Source: Streptomyces mobaraensis
Lineage (GTDB): Bacteria; Actinomycetota; Actinomycetes; Streptomycetales; Streptomycetaceae
Assembly: GCF_020099395.1 (NCBI RefSeq)
Contig: NZ_CP083590.1
Span: 1,922,001 to 1,986,000, forward strand
Reading direction: 5' to 3'
Length of the DNA stretch: 64,000 nt
The notes below the pieces were generated by a model that was not told the origin of the DNA, ran no database searches, and worked only from the letters and a program-made list of their open reading frames with translations. How positions within the stretch are numbered: the stretch's first letter is position 1; the number at the start of each line of letters is the position of its first letter. The position numbers and the translations under genes are program-made. Positions 1 to 9,791 of the stretch are shown here, piece after piece.

Positions 1-569
1 CGGCTCTCCCCGTTGCCCGGGTTCGACAGGCTCTCGAACTCCGCGACGGTCCAGTGCAGCCACCGCATGCAGAACAGCCGCATGGTCAGCCCGTGGGTGA
101 CCAGGAGGACGTTGGGCGGGTGCCGGGGGTCCTCGAAGCTGCGCCAGAGGCTCTCCAGGAAGCTGCCCACCCGGTCGTAGACGTCGGCCCCGGACTCCCC
201 CTGGGCGAAGCGGTAGAAGAAGTGGCCGTAGGCGTCGCGGTACGCCTTCTGCCGGCGCACGTCCTCCCTGTCCTGCCAGTTCCCCCAGTCCTGCTCGCGC
301 AGCCTGGGCTCCTCGCGGACCCGGACCCGGGCGGGGTCGAGCCCCAGCGCGTGGAAGGTCTGGTGGGCCCGGCGGTAGGGGGAGACGTAGGCGGAGACCC
401 GCTCGTCCCCGAAGATCTCCCGCAGCCGGACCCCGGCCTCCCGCGCCTGCCGGCGGCCGAGGGCCGTCAGGGCGAGGGCGTGATCGGGCTCGCGTTCGTA
501 GACCGTGTCGTCGATGTTGCCCTCCGACTCGCCGTGGCGGAGGAGGACGATGCGCCGGGGCCGTGCCAT
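1..569 (-). CDS. histidine phosphatase family protein (phosphoglycerate mutase-like), C-terminus beyond window
   Basis: The N-terminus reads MARPRRIVLLRHGESEGN, with the RHGE phosphohistidine motif of the histidine phosphatase superfamily about ten residues from the start. A second conserved block near residue 167 (VTHGLTMR) supplies the other catalytic histidine. A long acid/aromatic stretch (REQDWGNWQDRED) between them is typical of the broad-specificity branch related to phosphoglycerate mutase. The substrate cannot be told from sequence. The gene starts at the ATG at 567-569 and runs off the left edge, so about 189 residues are visible. It lies 46 bp downstream of the ABC-F gene on the same strand and may be co-transcribed with it. 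The family is certain; the biological role is unknown. Confidence 0.9.
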   Translation of the reverse strand, partial: MARPRRIVLLRHGESEGNIDDTVYEREPDHALALTALGRRQAREAGVRLREIFGDERVSAYVSPYRRAHQTFHALGLDPARVRVREEPRLREQDWGNWQDREDVRRQKAYRDAYGHFFYRFAQGESGADVYDRVGSFLESLWRSFEDPRHPPNVLLVTHGLTMRLFCMRWLHWTVAEFESLSNPGNGES

Positions 570-615
570 GACGCCACCCTATGGCGAGACACGGCGCGCG
601 GGCGCCCGCGCCGGC

Positions 616-2232
<1,617 letters not shown>

Positions 2233-2283
2233 GCGAATTCCCCCTTCGGCGGCGAACACCGCCAAACGCAACTTCGATGGCGT

Positions 2284-2332
2284 TACAATGCCACAGCATG
2301 GCACGACCCGCCACCTAATACAACTGGAGTTG
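2284..2332 (+). promoter_or_regulatory. divergent promoter/operator between ABC-F gene and TetR-type regulator
   Basis: A good -10 hexamer TACAAT lies at 2284-2289 on the plus strand. It is followed by two inverted repeats, TGCCA-CAGCA-TGGCA at 2289-2303 and CAACT-GG-AGTTG at 2321-2332. A further CAACT half site is at 2269-2273. The arrangement fits an autoregulated TetR operator controlling both divergent genes. Transcription from this -10 would begin near 2296, downstream of the first possible ATG of the regulator, which supports the later TTG start. Confidence 0.6.
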
Positions 2333-2335
2333 CAC

Positions 2336-3037
2336 TTGCCTGCGGATCAGCATGCTCCCGGGGCGCCGGCGCCGGCTTCGCCCCCCGGACAGTCCCCGAC
2401 CGGACAGTCCCCGATCCCCGGCACCGTCCGGCCCGGCGGCCGCACCGCGCGCACCCGCGCCGCCGTCCGGGACGCCGTGCTCACCGGCCTGGTCGAACAC
2501 GGCTATCCGGGCCTCACCGTCGAGTACGTCGCCGAGCGGTCGGGCGTCCACAAGACCACGCTCTACCGGCGCTGGGGCGGTGTGGAGGGCATGCTCGCGG
2601 ACGCCCTCGACCTCGCGGGCGAGGACACCTGGACGCCGCCCGACACCGGTTCCCTCGACGGCGACCTGCGCGCCCTCGCCCAGGAGATCCTGGACACCTT
2701 CACCGACCCGGGGACGGCGGCGGCCCCGGCCGCCTTCATCGCCGCCGCGTTCCAGTCGGACCGTGCCGCGCAGGCCCTCCGCGGCTTCTACGACGAGCGC
2801 TTCCGGCGCTGCGCCCCGCTCGTCGCACGCGCCGCGGACCGCGGCGAGGTCCCGGCCGGCACCGATCCCGGGGCGCTCGCCCGGGCGGTCAGCGCTCCCC
2901 TCTTCCTCCGCCTCTTCATCACCCGGGAGCCCGTGGACACGGCCGCCGCGGACCAGGCCGCGGCAGCGGCCCTCGCCGCCGCCCGGGCGGGCGTGTACGC
3001 CGCCACCCCGGACACCACGGACGGACGGACGGCGTGA
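2336..3037 (+). CDS. TetR/AcrR family transcriptional regulator
   Basis: The N-terminal helix-turn-helix reads [20 protein letters not shown] then [21 protein letters not shown], a textbook TetR DNA-binding domain. It is followed by an all-helical C-terminal ligand/dimer domain with the [16 protein letters not shown] segment found in the TetR_C subfamily. I place the start at the TTG at 2336, which has GGAG six bases upstream and gives 233 residues; the alternative ATG at 2288 overlaps the -10 and the operator palindromes. It probably represses the divergent ABC-F gene and itself. The inducer is unknown. Confidence 0.88.
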   Translation: MPADQHAPGAPAPASPPGQSPTGQSPIPGTVRPGGRTARTRAAVRDAVLTGLVEHGYPGLTVEYVAERSGVHKTTLYRRWGGVEGMLADALDLAGEDTWTPPDTGSLDGDLRALAQEILDTFTDPGTAAAPAAFIAAAFQSDRAAQALRGFYDERFRRCAPLVARAADRGEVPAGTDPGALARAVSAPLFLRLFITREPVDTAAADQAAAAALAAARAGVYAATPDTTDGRTA

Positions 3038-3059
3038 CCCCCCGGGCGAGCGACCCCCG

Positions 3060-3665
3060 TCACACGGTCCAGGACGCCTCCACCCCGACGACGTCACCGT
3101 CGACGGCCTCCACGTCCGCCTCCATCTGAGCGCGCAGCGCCAGCCGTTCCACGCGCTCCGCGCGGTACTTCCCGTGCTCGGCCTCGGAGTTCCACATCGA
3201 GAGGATCAGGAACTCCGGGCCCGGCGCGGCGCCGAGCATGCCGCGCAGCATTCCGGGCGAGCCGGCCATCGCCGGGTTCCACACCTTCTCCTGCACGGTG
3301 CGGAAGTGCTCCTCCCGCTCCTCCCGGACCCGGCAGTGCGCGATCCGCACCACGTCCGCGTCCGTGAACTCCGGGCGGAATCCCACCTTCACGTCCAGGC
3401 GGTGCTCGAACAACCGCACCCGGACGTCCTTGTACGTGCCCGCCTGGGCCACCGCCAGTCTGTCGTGCGATCGCGCCATGAAGGAGTCGTAGAACGCCCT
3501 GCTCTCCCAGAAGGAGAAGAGGTGCACCACGTCGGGACGGCTCCGGCTCCACCCGCCGCCCTGGCTCAGGAATCCCGGCTCCCCCAGCAGCCCCGCCCAC
3601 TTCCGCTGCGCCCGGTCGAAGCCCCGGCGGTCCACCACGACGCAGCGAATCCACTTGATCAGCAC
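3060..3665 (-). CDS. YdbC-like / DUF4937 domain protein
   Basis: A 201-residue soluble protein starting with GTG at 3663-3665. The opening MLIKWIRCVVVDRRGF and the aromatic-rich block PDVVHLFSFWESRAFYDSFM resemble the YdbC/DUF4937 family, small alpha+beta proteins of the antibiotic-biosynthesis-monooxygenase (ferredoxin-like) fold. Two related halves can be seen, since FLILSMWNSEAEHGKYR near the C-terminus echoes HLFSFWESRAFYDSFM, which suggests a duplicated ABM domain. No catalytic function is established for the family as far as I know. It is convergent with the TetR-type gene, 22 bp away. Confidence 0.75.
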   Translation of the reverse strand: MLIKWIRCVVVDRRGFDRAQRKWAGLLGEPGFLSQGGGWSRSRPDVVHLFSFWESRAFYDSFMARSHDRLAVAQAGTYKDVRVRLFEHRLDVKVGFRPEFTDADVVRIAHCRVREEREEHFRTVQEKVWNPAMAGSPGMLRGMLGAAPGPEFLILSMWNSEAEHGKYRAERVERLALRAQMEADVEAVDGDVVGVEASWTV

Positions 3666-4175
3666 CGGGTCATCGTACGGCGCCCGAAGTGGCCCGCGTC
3701 ACGCCGCGAATGAGCCCCGGCGGGCGTCCGCCCGGCGCACCAATGCCGGTCCGCGCCCCTCCGCGCGACTCGGCCCCCGGCGTCAACTCCCGTCCCCGCC
3801 CTCACCGTTCATCGACGGCGCCACCGGGCCGATCCCCCGGCCCCGCCGCCCTCTCTCGCGACTCCGCATCCGCCCGCTGCACCACGTCCCGTAGACACCC
3901 GGGCGACGCGAATGCGCCGATAGCGAGAGGCCGCCCCCTCCGCCGAACGGAGCGCGCCCCGCGCGGCGAAGGAGCGCGCGGCGAGGGAGCGCGCGGCGAG
4001 GGAGCGCGCGGCGCTTCCTGGCGTACGGCCTCCGCCTGGGCACCTTCTCGGCACATTCCACCGGGTGTGAGGTCAACTCGCCGTGCGCCGGGTGTCGTCC
4101 GTCGACCGCGCTCCTTCCGTCCGACCGGTGACAACACGGCCTTCCGGCCCGGGGCCGAACCACCGGCCGACCCTG
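3666..4175. other. gene-poor stretch between the DUF4937 gene and the MFS remnant
   Basis: I find no convincing gene in these 510 bp. Open frames on both strands encode low-complexity Arg/Pro/Gly strings. On the minus strand one frame is continuous with the end of the broken MFS gene, so that gene has also lost its normal stop. A 15-bp tandem repeat lies inside (3961-4014). Confidence 0.6.
3961..4014. repeat. 15-bp tandem repeat, about 3.6 copies
   Basis: The unit GCGCGGCGAGGGAGC is repeated at 3961, 3976 and 3991 with one A/G difference in the first copy, then partially from 4006. It sits in non-coding DNA just past the end of the MFS remnant. Likely a slippage-generated repeat. Confidence 0.85.
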
Positions 4176-5059
4176 GGCCGTACAACCCGACGGCGAGGGC
4201 GACGGCCGCGAGAGCGGCGGCGTGCCGCAACAGGAGGGTGGCGCCGGACGCCTCCACGACGGCTCCACCGAGGAAGGCTCCCAGAGCGATGGCGGCGGTG
4301 AAGACACCGACGTACAGCCCGGTGACGCGTTCGACCCGGTCCGGCGCGGAGCGGGTCATCCAGATCTGGCCGGCCACCGACAGACCGCCGTAGGCCAGGC
4401 CCCACAGGACGATTCCGACGCCGGCCGCGCCACCGACGCCGCCGAACAGCGCGAGCAGCGCGACCGCCGCGCCGATGCCGAGGGCGAGCGCCAGGACCGT
4501 GGCCCGGGCACGGCGCGCCGCCGAGGCACCGGCGGCGAAATTGCCGGCCAGCCCGAAGGCGCCGTAGACGAGCAGGAGCGGCGCGACGGTACCGGATGGC
4601 AGACCGGCGCGTTCCTCAAGGACAAGCCGGACGACGTATAGGCGGCGAAGTGGGCGATGAGGAGGAGGACGATCACCGTCAGGCCGACGGTCACCGAGGG
4701 GACGCGCAGCAGCGGCCGGTGGACGGCCCGGTCGTCCGCGTCCACCGGCGCGGCCGGGCGCGGCAAACGGGGCAGCGCCACCAGCAGCCCGGCGCCGAGG
4801 AGCACGGCGGCGGCGGACAGCGACGCGAACGAGGCCCGCCACCCAAAGGCGTCACCGACGAACGCGCCCAGGGGAACACCGGAGACGGAGGCGGCGGAGA
4901 CCCCGTCCGCGTCGTCGCGCAACAGGGCGATGACCACGAGCGTCAGCACGCTGAGGGCCACATACCCCCCGACGAGCACTTCACGGTGCGGAACGCCTTC
5001 CGGCTGACGGGATGACGAAGGTCTGCCTCCGGTACGGGGCCGGGCTGCTGCTTGTCCAT
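4176..5059 (-). pseudogene. broken MFS transporter (DHA-type drug efflux family)
   Basis: Minus-strand similarity to a 12-helix MFS drug exporter is split over three frames. An N-terminal shard (MDKQQPGPVPEADL) starts near 5059. From about 4979 another frame gives helices then the motif GVPLGAFVGDAFGWRASF and further helices up to LLIAHFAAYT. Near 4636 the frame shifts again and continues as YVVRLVLEERAG through five or six helices ending at about LAVGLYGPG. Four or so N-terminal helices are missing and the normal stop is absent, so no intact transporter can be made. The frame break near 4635-4643 behaves like a one-base deletion. This is decay rather than programmed frameshifting, because both a deletion and frameshifts are present. 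Confidence 0.8.
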
Positions 5060-5119
5060 GCCCACCATCGTCTTCGCGGGCACCGGTGCCCCAGCAGTGA
5101 GATCGCCCCTTGTTCGCCC

Positions 5120-5133
5120 ATGACATTTGTCAT
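5120..5133. promoter_or_regulatory. 14-bp palindromic operator candidate upstream of the MFS remnant
   Basis: ATGACA-TT-TGTCAT is a perfect inverted repeat about 60 bp upstream of the first start codon of the broken MFS gene. Such sites are typical TetR or MarR operators of efflux genes. No regulator gene of that kind lies next to it now, so it may be a relic. Confidence 0.5.
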
Positions 5134-5170
5134 CGCGCGCCCGGCGCACCTCCGCCGGGGGGGGAACGCC

Positions 5171-5202
5171 GGAGGGGACCGGCCGCGTGGCCGGTCCCCT
5201 CC
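5171..5202 (-). terminator. intrinsic terminator downstream of nrdJ
   Basis: A perfect 14-bp stem (GGAGGGGACCGGCC and its complement) closes a four-base loop GCGT, 33 bp past the nrdJ stop. There is no U tract, as is usual in Streptomyces terminators. Confidence 0.85.
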
Positions 5203-5234
5203 GTCTGACTAGACGTCAGCTGTCACACCCGGTG

Positions 5235-8105
5235 TCAGCTGCAGCCGCTCGTCGAGCCGCAGCCCTCGCACAGGTAGCAGCTGCCCGCGCGGCGCATCTT
5301 GGTGCCGCAGGAGAAGCAGAGCGGGGCGTCCGCGTTCAGGCCGAGCTGCATCTCCATCAGTTCGGTGGAGTTGTGCGGCTGCTTCGGCGCCGGGACGGCG
5401 GCCGCGGCGGGGGCGGCCTCCGCCTTCGGGGCCTCCACCTGGCGCGGGGCGGACTGGGCCAGGCCCTCGACGTCCATGTCCTCGTCGGCCGGCTCGTAGG
5501 AGCCGGTGTCGAGGTGGCGCTGGCGCTCCTCGGCCGAGTGGATGCCGAGCGCCGAGCGGGTCTCGAACGGCAGGAAGTCCAGCGCCAGGCGGCGGAAGAT
5601 GTAGTCGACGATCGACTGCGCCATCCGCACGTCCGGGTCGTCCGTCATGCCGGCCGGCTCGAAGCGCATGTTGGTGAACTTCGAGACGTAGGTCTCCAGC
5701 GGCACGCCGTACTGGAGGCCGACGGAGACGGCGATGGAGAAGGCGTCCATCATGCCCGCGAGGGTCGAGCCCTGCTTGGACATCTTGAGGAAGACCTCGC
5801 CCAGGCCGTCGTCCGGGTAGGAGTTGGCCGTCATGTAGCCCTCGGCGCCGCCGACCGTGAAGGAGGTGGTGATCCCCGGGCGGCCCTTCGGGAGGCGCTT
5901 GCGGACCGGGCGGTACTCGACGACCTTCTCGGCCACCGCGGGAACGACCTCGGCCTTCTTCTCCTCCTCCTTCTTCTTGGCGGAGAGCGGCTGGCCGACC
6001 TTGCAGTTGTCGCGGTAGATCGCGAGGGCCTTCAGGCCCATCTTCCAGCCCTCGAAGTAGACCTCCTCGACCTCCTCGACGGTGGCCGTCTCGGGCAGGT
6101 TGACGGTCTTGGAGATCGCGCCGGAGAGGAACGGCTGCGCGGCGGCCATCATGCGCACGTGACCCATGGCGGAGATCGCGCGCTCGCCCATGGCGCAGTC
6201 GAAGACCTCGTAGTGCTCGGCCTTCAGGCCCGGGGCGTCGATGACATTGCCGTGCTCGGCGATGTGGGCGACGATCGCCTCGACCTGCTCGGGCAGGTAG
6301 CCGAGGCGCTTGAGGGCCTTGGGGACCGTGTTGTTCACGATCTGCATCGAGCCGCCGCCGACGAGCTTCTTGAACTTGACCAGGGCCAGGTCCGGCTCGA
6401 CGCCCGTGGTGTCGCAGTCCATCATGAGGCCGATGGTGCCGGTGGGGGCCAGCACGGACGCCTGGGCGTTGCGGAAGCCGTTCTTCTCGCCGAGGCGGAT
6501 CACGTCCTGCCAGGCCTCGGTGGCCGCGGCCCAGACCGGGGTGTCCAGGTCGTCCATGCGGGTGGCGACCGCGTTGGCGTCCGCGTGCTGCTTCATGACG
6601 CGCTGGTGGGCGTCGGCGTTGCGGGCGTAGCCGTCGTACGGGCCGACGATCGCGGCCAGCTCGGCGGAGCGGCGGTAGGAGGTGCCGGTCATCAGCGAGG
6701 TGATGGCGCCGGCCAGGGCGCGGCCGCCGTCGCTGTCGTAGGCGTGGCCGGTGGCCATCAGCAGGGCGCCGAGGTTGGCGTAGCCGATGCCCAGCTGGCG
6801 GAAGGCGCGGGTGGTCTCGCCGATCTTCTCGGTCGGGAAGTCGGCGAAGCAGATGGAGATGTCCATCGCCGTGATGACCAGCTCGACGACCTTGGCGAAG
6901 CGCTCGGCGTCGAACGACTGGTTGCCCTGGTCGTCGTCGCGGAGGAACTTCATCAGGTTCAGCGAGGCGAGGTTGCACGAGGAGTTGTCCAGGTGCATGT
7001 ACTCGCTGCACGGGTTGGACGCGGTGATGCGGCCCGACTCCGGCGAGGTGTGCCAGTGGTTGATGGTGTCGTCGTACTGGATGCCCGGGTCGGCGCAGGC
7101 CCAGGCGGCCTCGGCCATCTTGCGGAACAGCGCCTTGGCGTCGACCTCCTCGATGACCTCACCGGTCAGGCGGGAGCGCAGGCCGAACTTCGACGCGGTC
7201 TCGACGGCCTTCATGAACTCGTCGTTGACGCGGACGGAGTTGTTGGCGTTCTGGTACTGGACGGAGGTGATGTCGTCGCCGCCCAGGTCCATGTCGAACC
7301 CGGCGTCGCGCAGGGCGCGGACCTTCTCCTCCTCCTTCACCTTGGTGTCGATGAAGGCCTCGACGTCCGGGTGGTCGACGTCGAGGACGACCATCTTGGC
7401 CGCGCGGCGGGTGGCGCCACCGGACTTGATGGTGCCGGCGGAGGCGTCGGCGCCGCGCATGAACGACACCGGGCCGGAGGCGTTGCCGCCGGAGGAGAGG
7501 AGCTCCTTGGAGGAGCGGATGCGGGAGAGGTTCAGGCCGGCGCCGGAGCCGCCCTTGAAGATCATGCCCTCTTCCTTGTACCAGTCGAGGATCGACTCCA
7601 TGGAGTCGTCGACGGAGAGGATGAAGCAGGCGGAGACCTGCTGCGGCTGGGCGGTGCCGACGTTGAACCAGACCGGCGAGTTGAAGCTGAACACCTGGTG
7701 GAGCAGGGCGTAGGTCAGCTCGTGCTCGAAGATCTCGGCGTCCGCGGGGGACGCGAAGTACCCGTGCTCCTCACCGGCCTTGCGGTAGGTGAGCACCACG
7801 CGGTCGATGAGCTGCCGGAGGCTCGCCTCGCGCTCGGGGGAGCCGACCGCGCCGCGGAAGTACTTGCTCGTGACGATGTTGACCGCGTTCACCGACCAGA
7901 AGTCGGGGAACTCGACGCCGCGCTGCTCGAAGTTGATGGAGCCGTCGCGCCAGTTGGTCATGACGACGTCACGACGCTCCCAGACCACCTCGTCGTAGGG
8001 GTGCACGCCGGGGGTGGTGTGGATGCGTTCGATGCGCAGGCCCTTGCCGCCCTTGTTCCCCTTGGAGCGGGAACCTCGTGCCGGGCCGCTCGTCGTCTCT
8101 GTCAT
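5235..8105 (-). CDS. nrdJ: vitamin B12-dependent (class II) ribonucleotide reductase
   Basis: A 956-residue adenosylcobalamin-dependent ribonucleoside-diphosphate reductase, which converts ribonucleotides to deoxyribonucleotides without needing oxygen. Visible family motifs include FNSPVWFNVG near the N-terminal third, NPCSEY with an active-site cysteine, SSCNLASLN, and the phosphate-binding LAPTGTIGLMMDCDT. The C-terminus ends in a cysteine-rich zinc-ribbon segment (CFSCGTKMRRAGSC, CEGC, SGCS) that holds the redox-active thiols. The start is the ATG at 8103-8105, preceded by GGGAGG at the right spacing; an upstream in-frame start would add 14 unlikely residues. It follows nrdR by 118 bp on the same strand and is expected to be repressed by NrdR through the boxes at 8935-8981. 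A strong terminator follows. Confidence 0.97.
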   Translation of the reverse strand: MTETTSGPARGSRSKGNKGGKGLRIERIHTTPGVHPYDEVVWERRDVVMTNWRDGSINFEQRGVEFPDFWSVNAVNIVTSKYFRGAVGSPEREASLRQLIDRVVLTYRKAGEEHGYFASPADAEIFEHELTYALLHQVFSFNSPVWFNVGTAQPQQVSACFILSVDDSMESILDWYKEEGMIFKGGSGAGLNLSRIRSSKELLSSGGNASGPVSFMRGADASAGTIKSGGATRRAAKMVVLDVDHPDVEAFIDTKVKEEEKVRALRDAGFDMDLGGDDITSVQYQNANNSVRVNDEFMKAVETASKFGLRSRLTGEVIEEVDAKALFRKMAEAAWACADPGIQYDDTINHWHTSPESGRITASNPCSEYMHLDNSSCNLASLNLMKFLRDDDQGNQSFDAERFAKVVELVITAMDISICFADFPTEKIGETTRAFRQLGIGYANLGALLMATGHAYDSDGGRALAGAITSLMTGTSYRRSAELAAIVGPYDGYARNADAHQRVMKQHADANAVATRMDDLDTPVWAAATEAWQDVIRLGEKNGFRNAQASVLAPTGTIGLMMDCDTTGVEPDLALVKFKKLVGGGSMQIVNNTVPKALKRLGYLPEQVEAIVAHIAEHGNVIDAPGLKAEHYEVFDCAMGERAISAMGHVRMMAAAQPFLSGAISKTVNLPETATVEEVEEVYFEGWKMGLKALAIYRDNCKVGQPLSAKKKEEEKKAEVVPAVAEKVVEYRPVRKRLPKGRPGITTSFTVGGAEGYMTANSYPDDGLGEVFLKMSKQGSTLAGMMDAFSIAVSVGLQYGVPLETYVSKFTNMRFEPAGMTDDPDVRMAQSIVDYIFRRLALDFLPFETRSALGIHSAEERQRHLDTGSYEPADEDMDVEGLAQSAPRQVEAPKAEAAPAAAAVPAPKQPHNSTELMEMQLGLNADAPLCFSCGTKMRRAGSCYLCEGCGSTSGCS

Positions 8106-8223
8106 GCCACGCCTCCCTCTACCGGGCGAAAACGCCCTTGTGCGCACATTTCTTCCATGGCGCGATGTGTGTCGTTCGCCCGGGTGCGCGGGAGCGCACC
8201 GGGCAGGTCTCGTATGGGGCCGC

Positions 8224-8778
8224 TCAGTCGGCGGCCGTGGCGGGCGCGGGGACGCCGACGTCCCCGCCGCGACCGCCGGCGTCCTTCGCGGGGCCGTCCC
8301 GGCCCTCCTGGCCGGCGCCGTCGGGGGCGCCGGGAATGCCGCCGCGCAGCTCGGCGACGGCCGCCTCGAAGTCCTCGAGCGAGTCGAACGCCTGGTACAC
8401 GGACGCGAACCGCAGGTATGCCACGAGGTCGAGGTCCTTGAGCGGACCGAGTATGGCGAGGCCGACGTCGTGCGTGGTGAGCTCAGCGCTGCCGGTGGCG
8501 CGCACGGCCTCCTCGACCCGCTGGCCGAGCTTGGCCAGGGCGTCCTCGGTGACGGGGCGGCCCTGGCACGCCTTCCGCACCCCGGAGATCACCTTGGTGC
8601 GGCTGAACGGCTCGGTCACACCGCTCCGCTTGATCACCATCAGGGACGCGGTCTCGACCGTCGTGAACCTACGGGAGCAGTCGGGGCACTGGCGGCGCCT
8701 GCGGATCGAGCAGCCGTCGTCCGTGGTCCGGCTGTCGACGACTCTGCTGTCGGGGTGCCTGCAGAAGGGGCAGTGCAT
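8224..8778 (-). CDS. nrdR: transcriptional repressor NrdR
   Basis: NrdR represses ribonucleotide reductase operons in response to ATP/dATP. The 184-residue protein opens with the zinc ribbon [17 protein letters not shown] and CPDCSRRF, continues with the ATP-cone ([20 protein letters not shown]) and ends with an Ala/Gly/Asp-rich tail that is longer than in most bacteria but usual in Streptomyces. The start is the ATG at 8776-8778 with GGTGGAGA upstream. It is the first gene of an nrdR-nrdJ unit, with two box-like palindromes about 160-200 bp upstream, so it most likely controls its own operon. Confidence 0.97.
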   Translation of the reverse strand: MHCPFCRHPDSRVVDSRTTDDGCSIRRRRQCPDCSRRFTTVETASLMVIKRSGVTEPFSRTKVISGVRKACQGRPVTEDALAKLGQRVEEAVRATGSAELTTHDVGLAILGPLKDLDLVAYLRFASVYQAFDSLEDFEAAVAELRGGIPGAPDGAGQEGRDGPAKDAGGRGGDVGVPAPATAAD

Positions 8779-8934
8779 GGCTCTCCACCTTCCTTCACCC
8801 TCGACGAGAACCCCGGGAGACCCGGGGGACGTGCACGATCCACGGCTCCGGCCGGCCCTGGCGACAGGGCCCCGCGAAGCAGCCCCAAGCATAGGCGATG
8901 GCCATGGGTGGGGATGACCGGGATCGGCCACCGA

Positions 8935-8981
8935 CCACAACTTGTGGGCGACTGACGCCATCAAACCACTAGATCTGGTGT
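8935..8981 (-). promoter_or_regulatory. pair of NrdR-box-like palindromes upstream of nrdR-nrdJ
   Basis: Two palindromes lie upstream of nrdR: CCACAACTTGTGG at 8935-8947 and CCACTAGATCTGGTGT at 8966-8981. Their centres are 32-33 bp apart, about three helical turns, the spacing known for tandem NrdR boxes. The second closely matches the published 16-bp NrdR-box pattern (roughly ACACTATATATAGTGT with variable core). I infer NrdR autoregulation here. The exact promoter hexamers could not be fixed. Confidence 0.65.
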
Positions 8982-9135
8982 CCGGTCGCCAAGCGGGCCC
9001 AGCGCGTGTCGCGGCGCGCGGCCTGGGGCGAGGGCCGGAAAAGGGCCTCCGGAGGGGCGTCGGCGGGCCGCCTGGGGGCCGTCGGACCACGGCGGACGGA
9101 GTGGGGCGCGCGGCGCGGCGCGAGGCTCCTGGAGG

Positions 9136-9219
9136 GCCGTCCGCGAGGTCGGCCGGAGGCGCTCGGACTGCCGTCCGCGAGGTCGGCCGGAGGCGCTCGG
9201 ACTGCCGTCCGCGAGGTCG
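9136..9219. repeat. 34-bp tandem repeat, about 2.5 copies
   Basis: A 34-bp unit beginning GCCGTCCGCGAGGTCG is present at 9136, 9170 and partially at 9204. The first two copies appear identical. There are no spacers between units, so this is not a CRISPR array. It lies in the nrdR-lexA intergenic region. Confidence 0.9.
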
Positions 9220-9714
9220 CCGACGACAGCTGCCGGAGGCGTCGGCGCGGTCGGACGCCGGCCTGGATGGGACCGCGGCACGGTCGGACGCCGGCCCTCG
9301 GCGGGCCGACATCGAGGGTACGCGAGCGGCGCGGCGGTGAACCCTCGGGGGCGCCGACGTCCGGGCGGATGCCACACTGGTACCGCCGCGCACCACGCGT
9401 CGCCCCGGGAACGCGGCGTCGCCCCGGACGCGCGGTGGGAACGCCCCGCCCTGCCCGCTCCTGTCGCACGCGGGCTCTCCGGAGCCGTGAATTGCGGGAA
9501 TTCCCGCGCGGCCGGAACGCGGCCGGGAACGATGGGGCGAGTGGAGCCACGGAAGGACCGGCTCCGGGAAACCCCGGAATTCCCCGGAATCGCACGCGCT
9601 CCACGGATGAGGCGAAGTCGGCCGGGGGCGGTCGCGGGACCGTCGCGAGCGGAATTGATCTTCGCTCGTACACCCTCACGCCTGATCAAGTCAGCGAATC
9701 GGCGATATTTCACT

Positions 9715-9728
9715 CGAACGTGTGTTTG
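9715..9728. promoter_or_regulatory. LexA (SOS) box of the lexA promoter
   Basis: CGAAC-GTGT-GTTTG matches the actinobacterial SOS box CGAACnnnnGTTCG with one mismatch. It overlaps a candidate -35 TTGGCG (9726-9731), with a -10 TACCGT at 9750-9755 (18-bp spacer). This is the expected autoregulatory site of lexA. Confidence 0.85.
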
Positions 9729-9791
9729 GCGCAACCTTTCGAAAGCAACTACCGTTGTCCAGCTAGGGAGAACATTTCGAGAGGGGCCGAC

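Larger units (their letters stand above)
8982..9791. other. long intergenic region between nrdR and lexA
   Basis: These 810 bp separate the divergent nrdR and lexA genes. I see no credible gene: open frames encode Arg/Ala/Gly-rich strings with no family features. The region holds a 34-bp tandem repeat (9136-9219), a repeated CGGTCGGACGCCGGCC segment near 9258 and 9283, and, in its last 120 bp, an unusually AT-rich lexA promoter. I see no cobalamin riboswitch features in it. Confidence 0.7.

Noticed and set aside
5127-8441. very long open frame on the plus strand, opposite nrdJ
   Set aside because: It is the antisense shadow of nrdJ/nrdR; high third-position GC leaves few stops. The product is Val/Leu/Gly/Asp-rich with no family features, whereas the minus-strand protein is a clear ribonucleotide reductase. 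The same holds for the long opposite frames over dinG, rshA, miaB, recA, rimO and ftsK.
8779-8990. cobalamin riboswitch before nrdR-nrdJ
   Set aside because: NrdJ needs B12, but no B12-box-like sequence or long structured leader is visible upstream of nrdR; palindromes fit NrdR instead.
9136-9219. 34-bp repeats as a CRISPR array
   Set aside because: The units follow each other without spacers and there are no cas genes.
9006-9791. N-terminal extension of lexA or a separate gene in the same frame
   Set aside because: The frame is open but crosses the promoter and the SOS box; residues are Arg/Gly/Ala-rich and the GTG at 9792 has a proper ribosome site.
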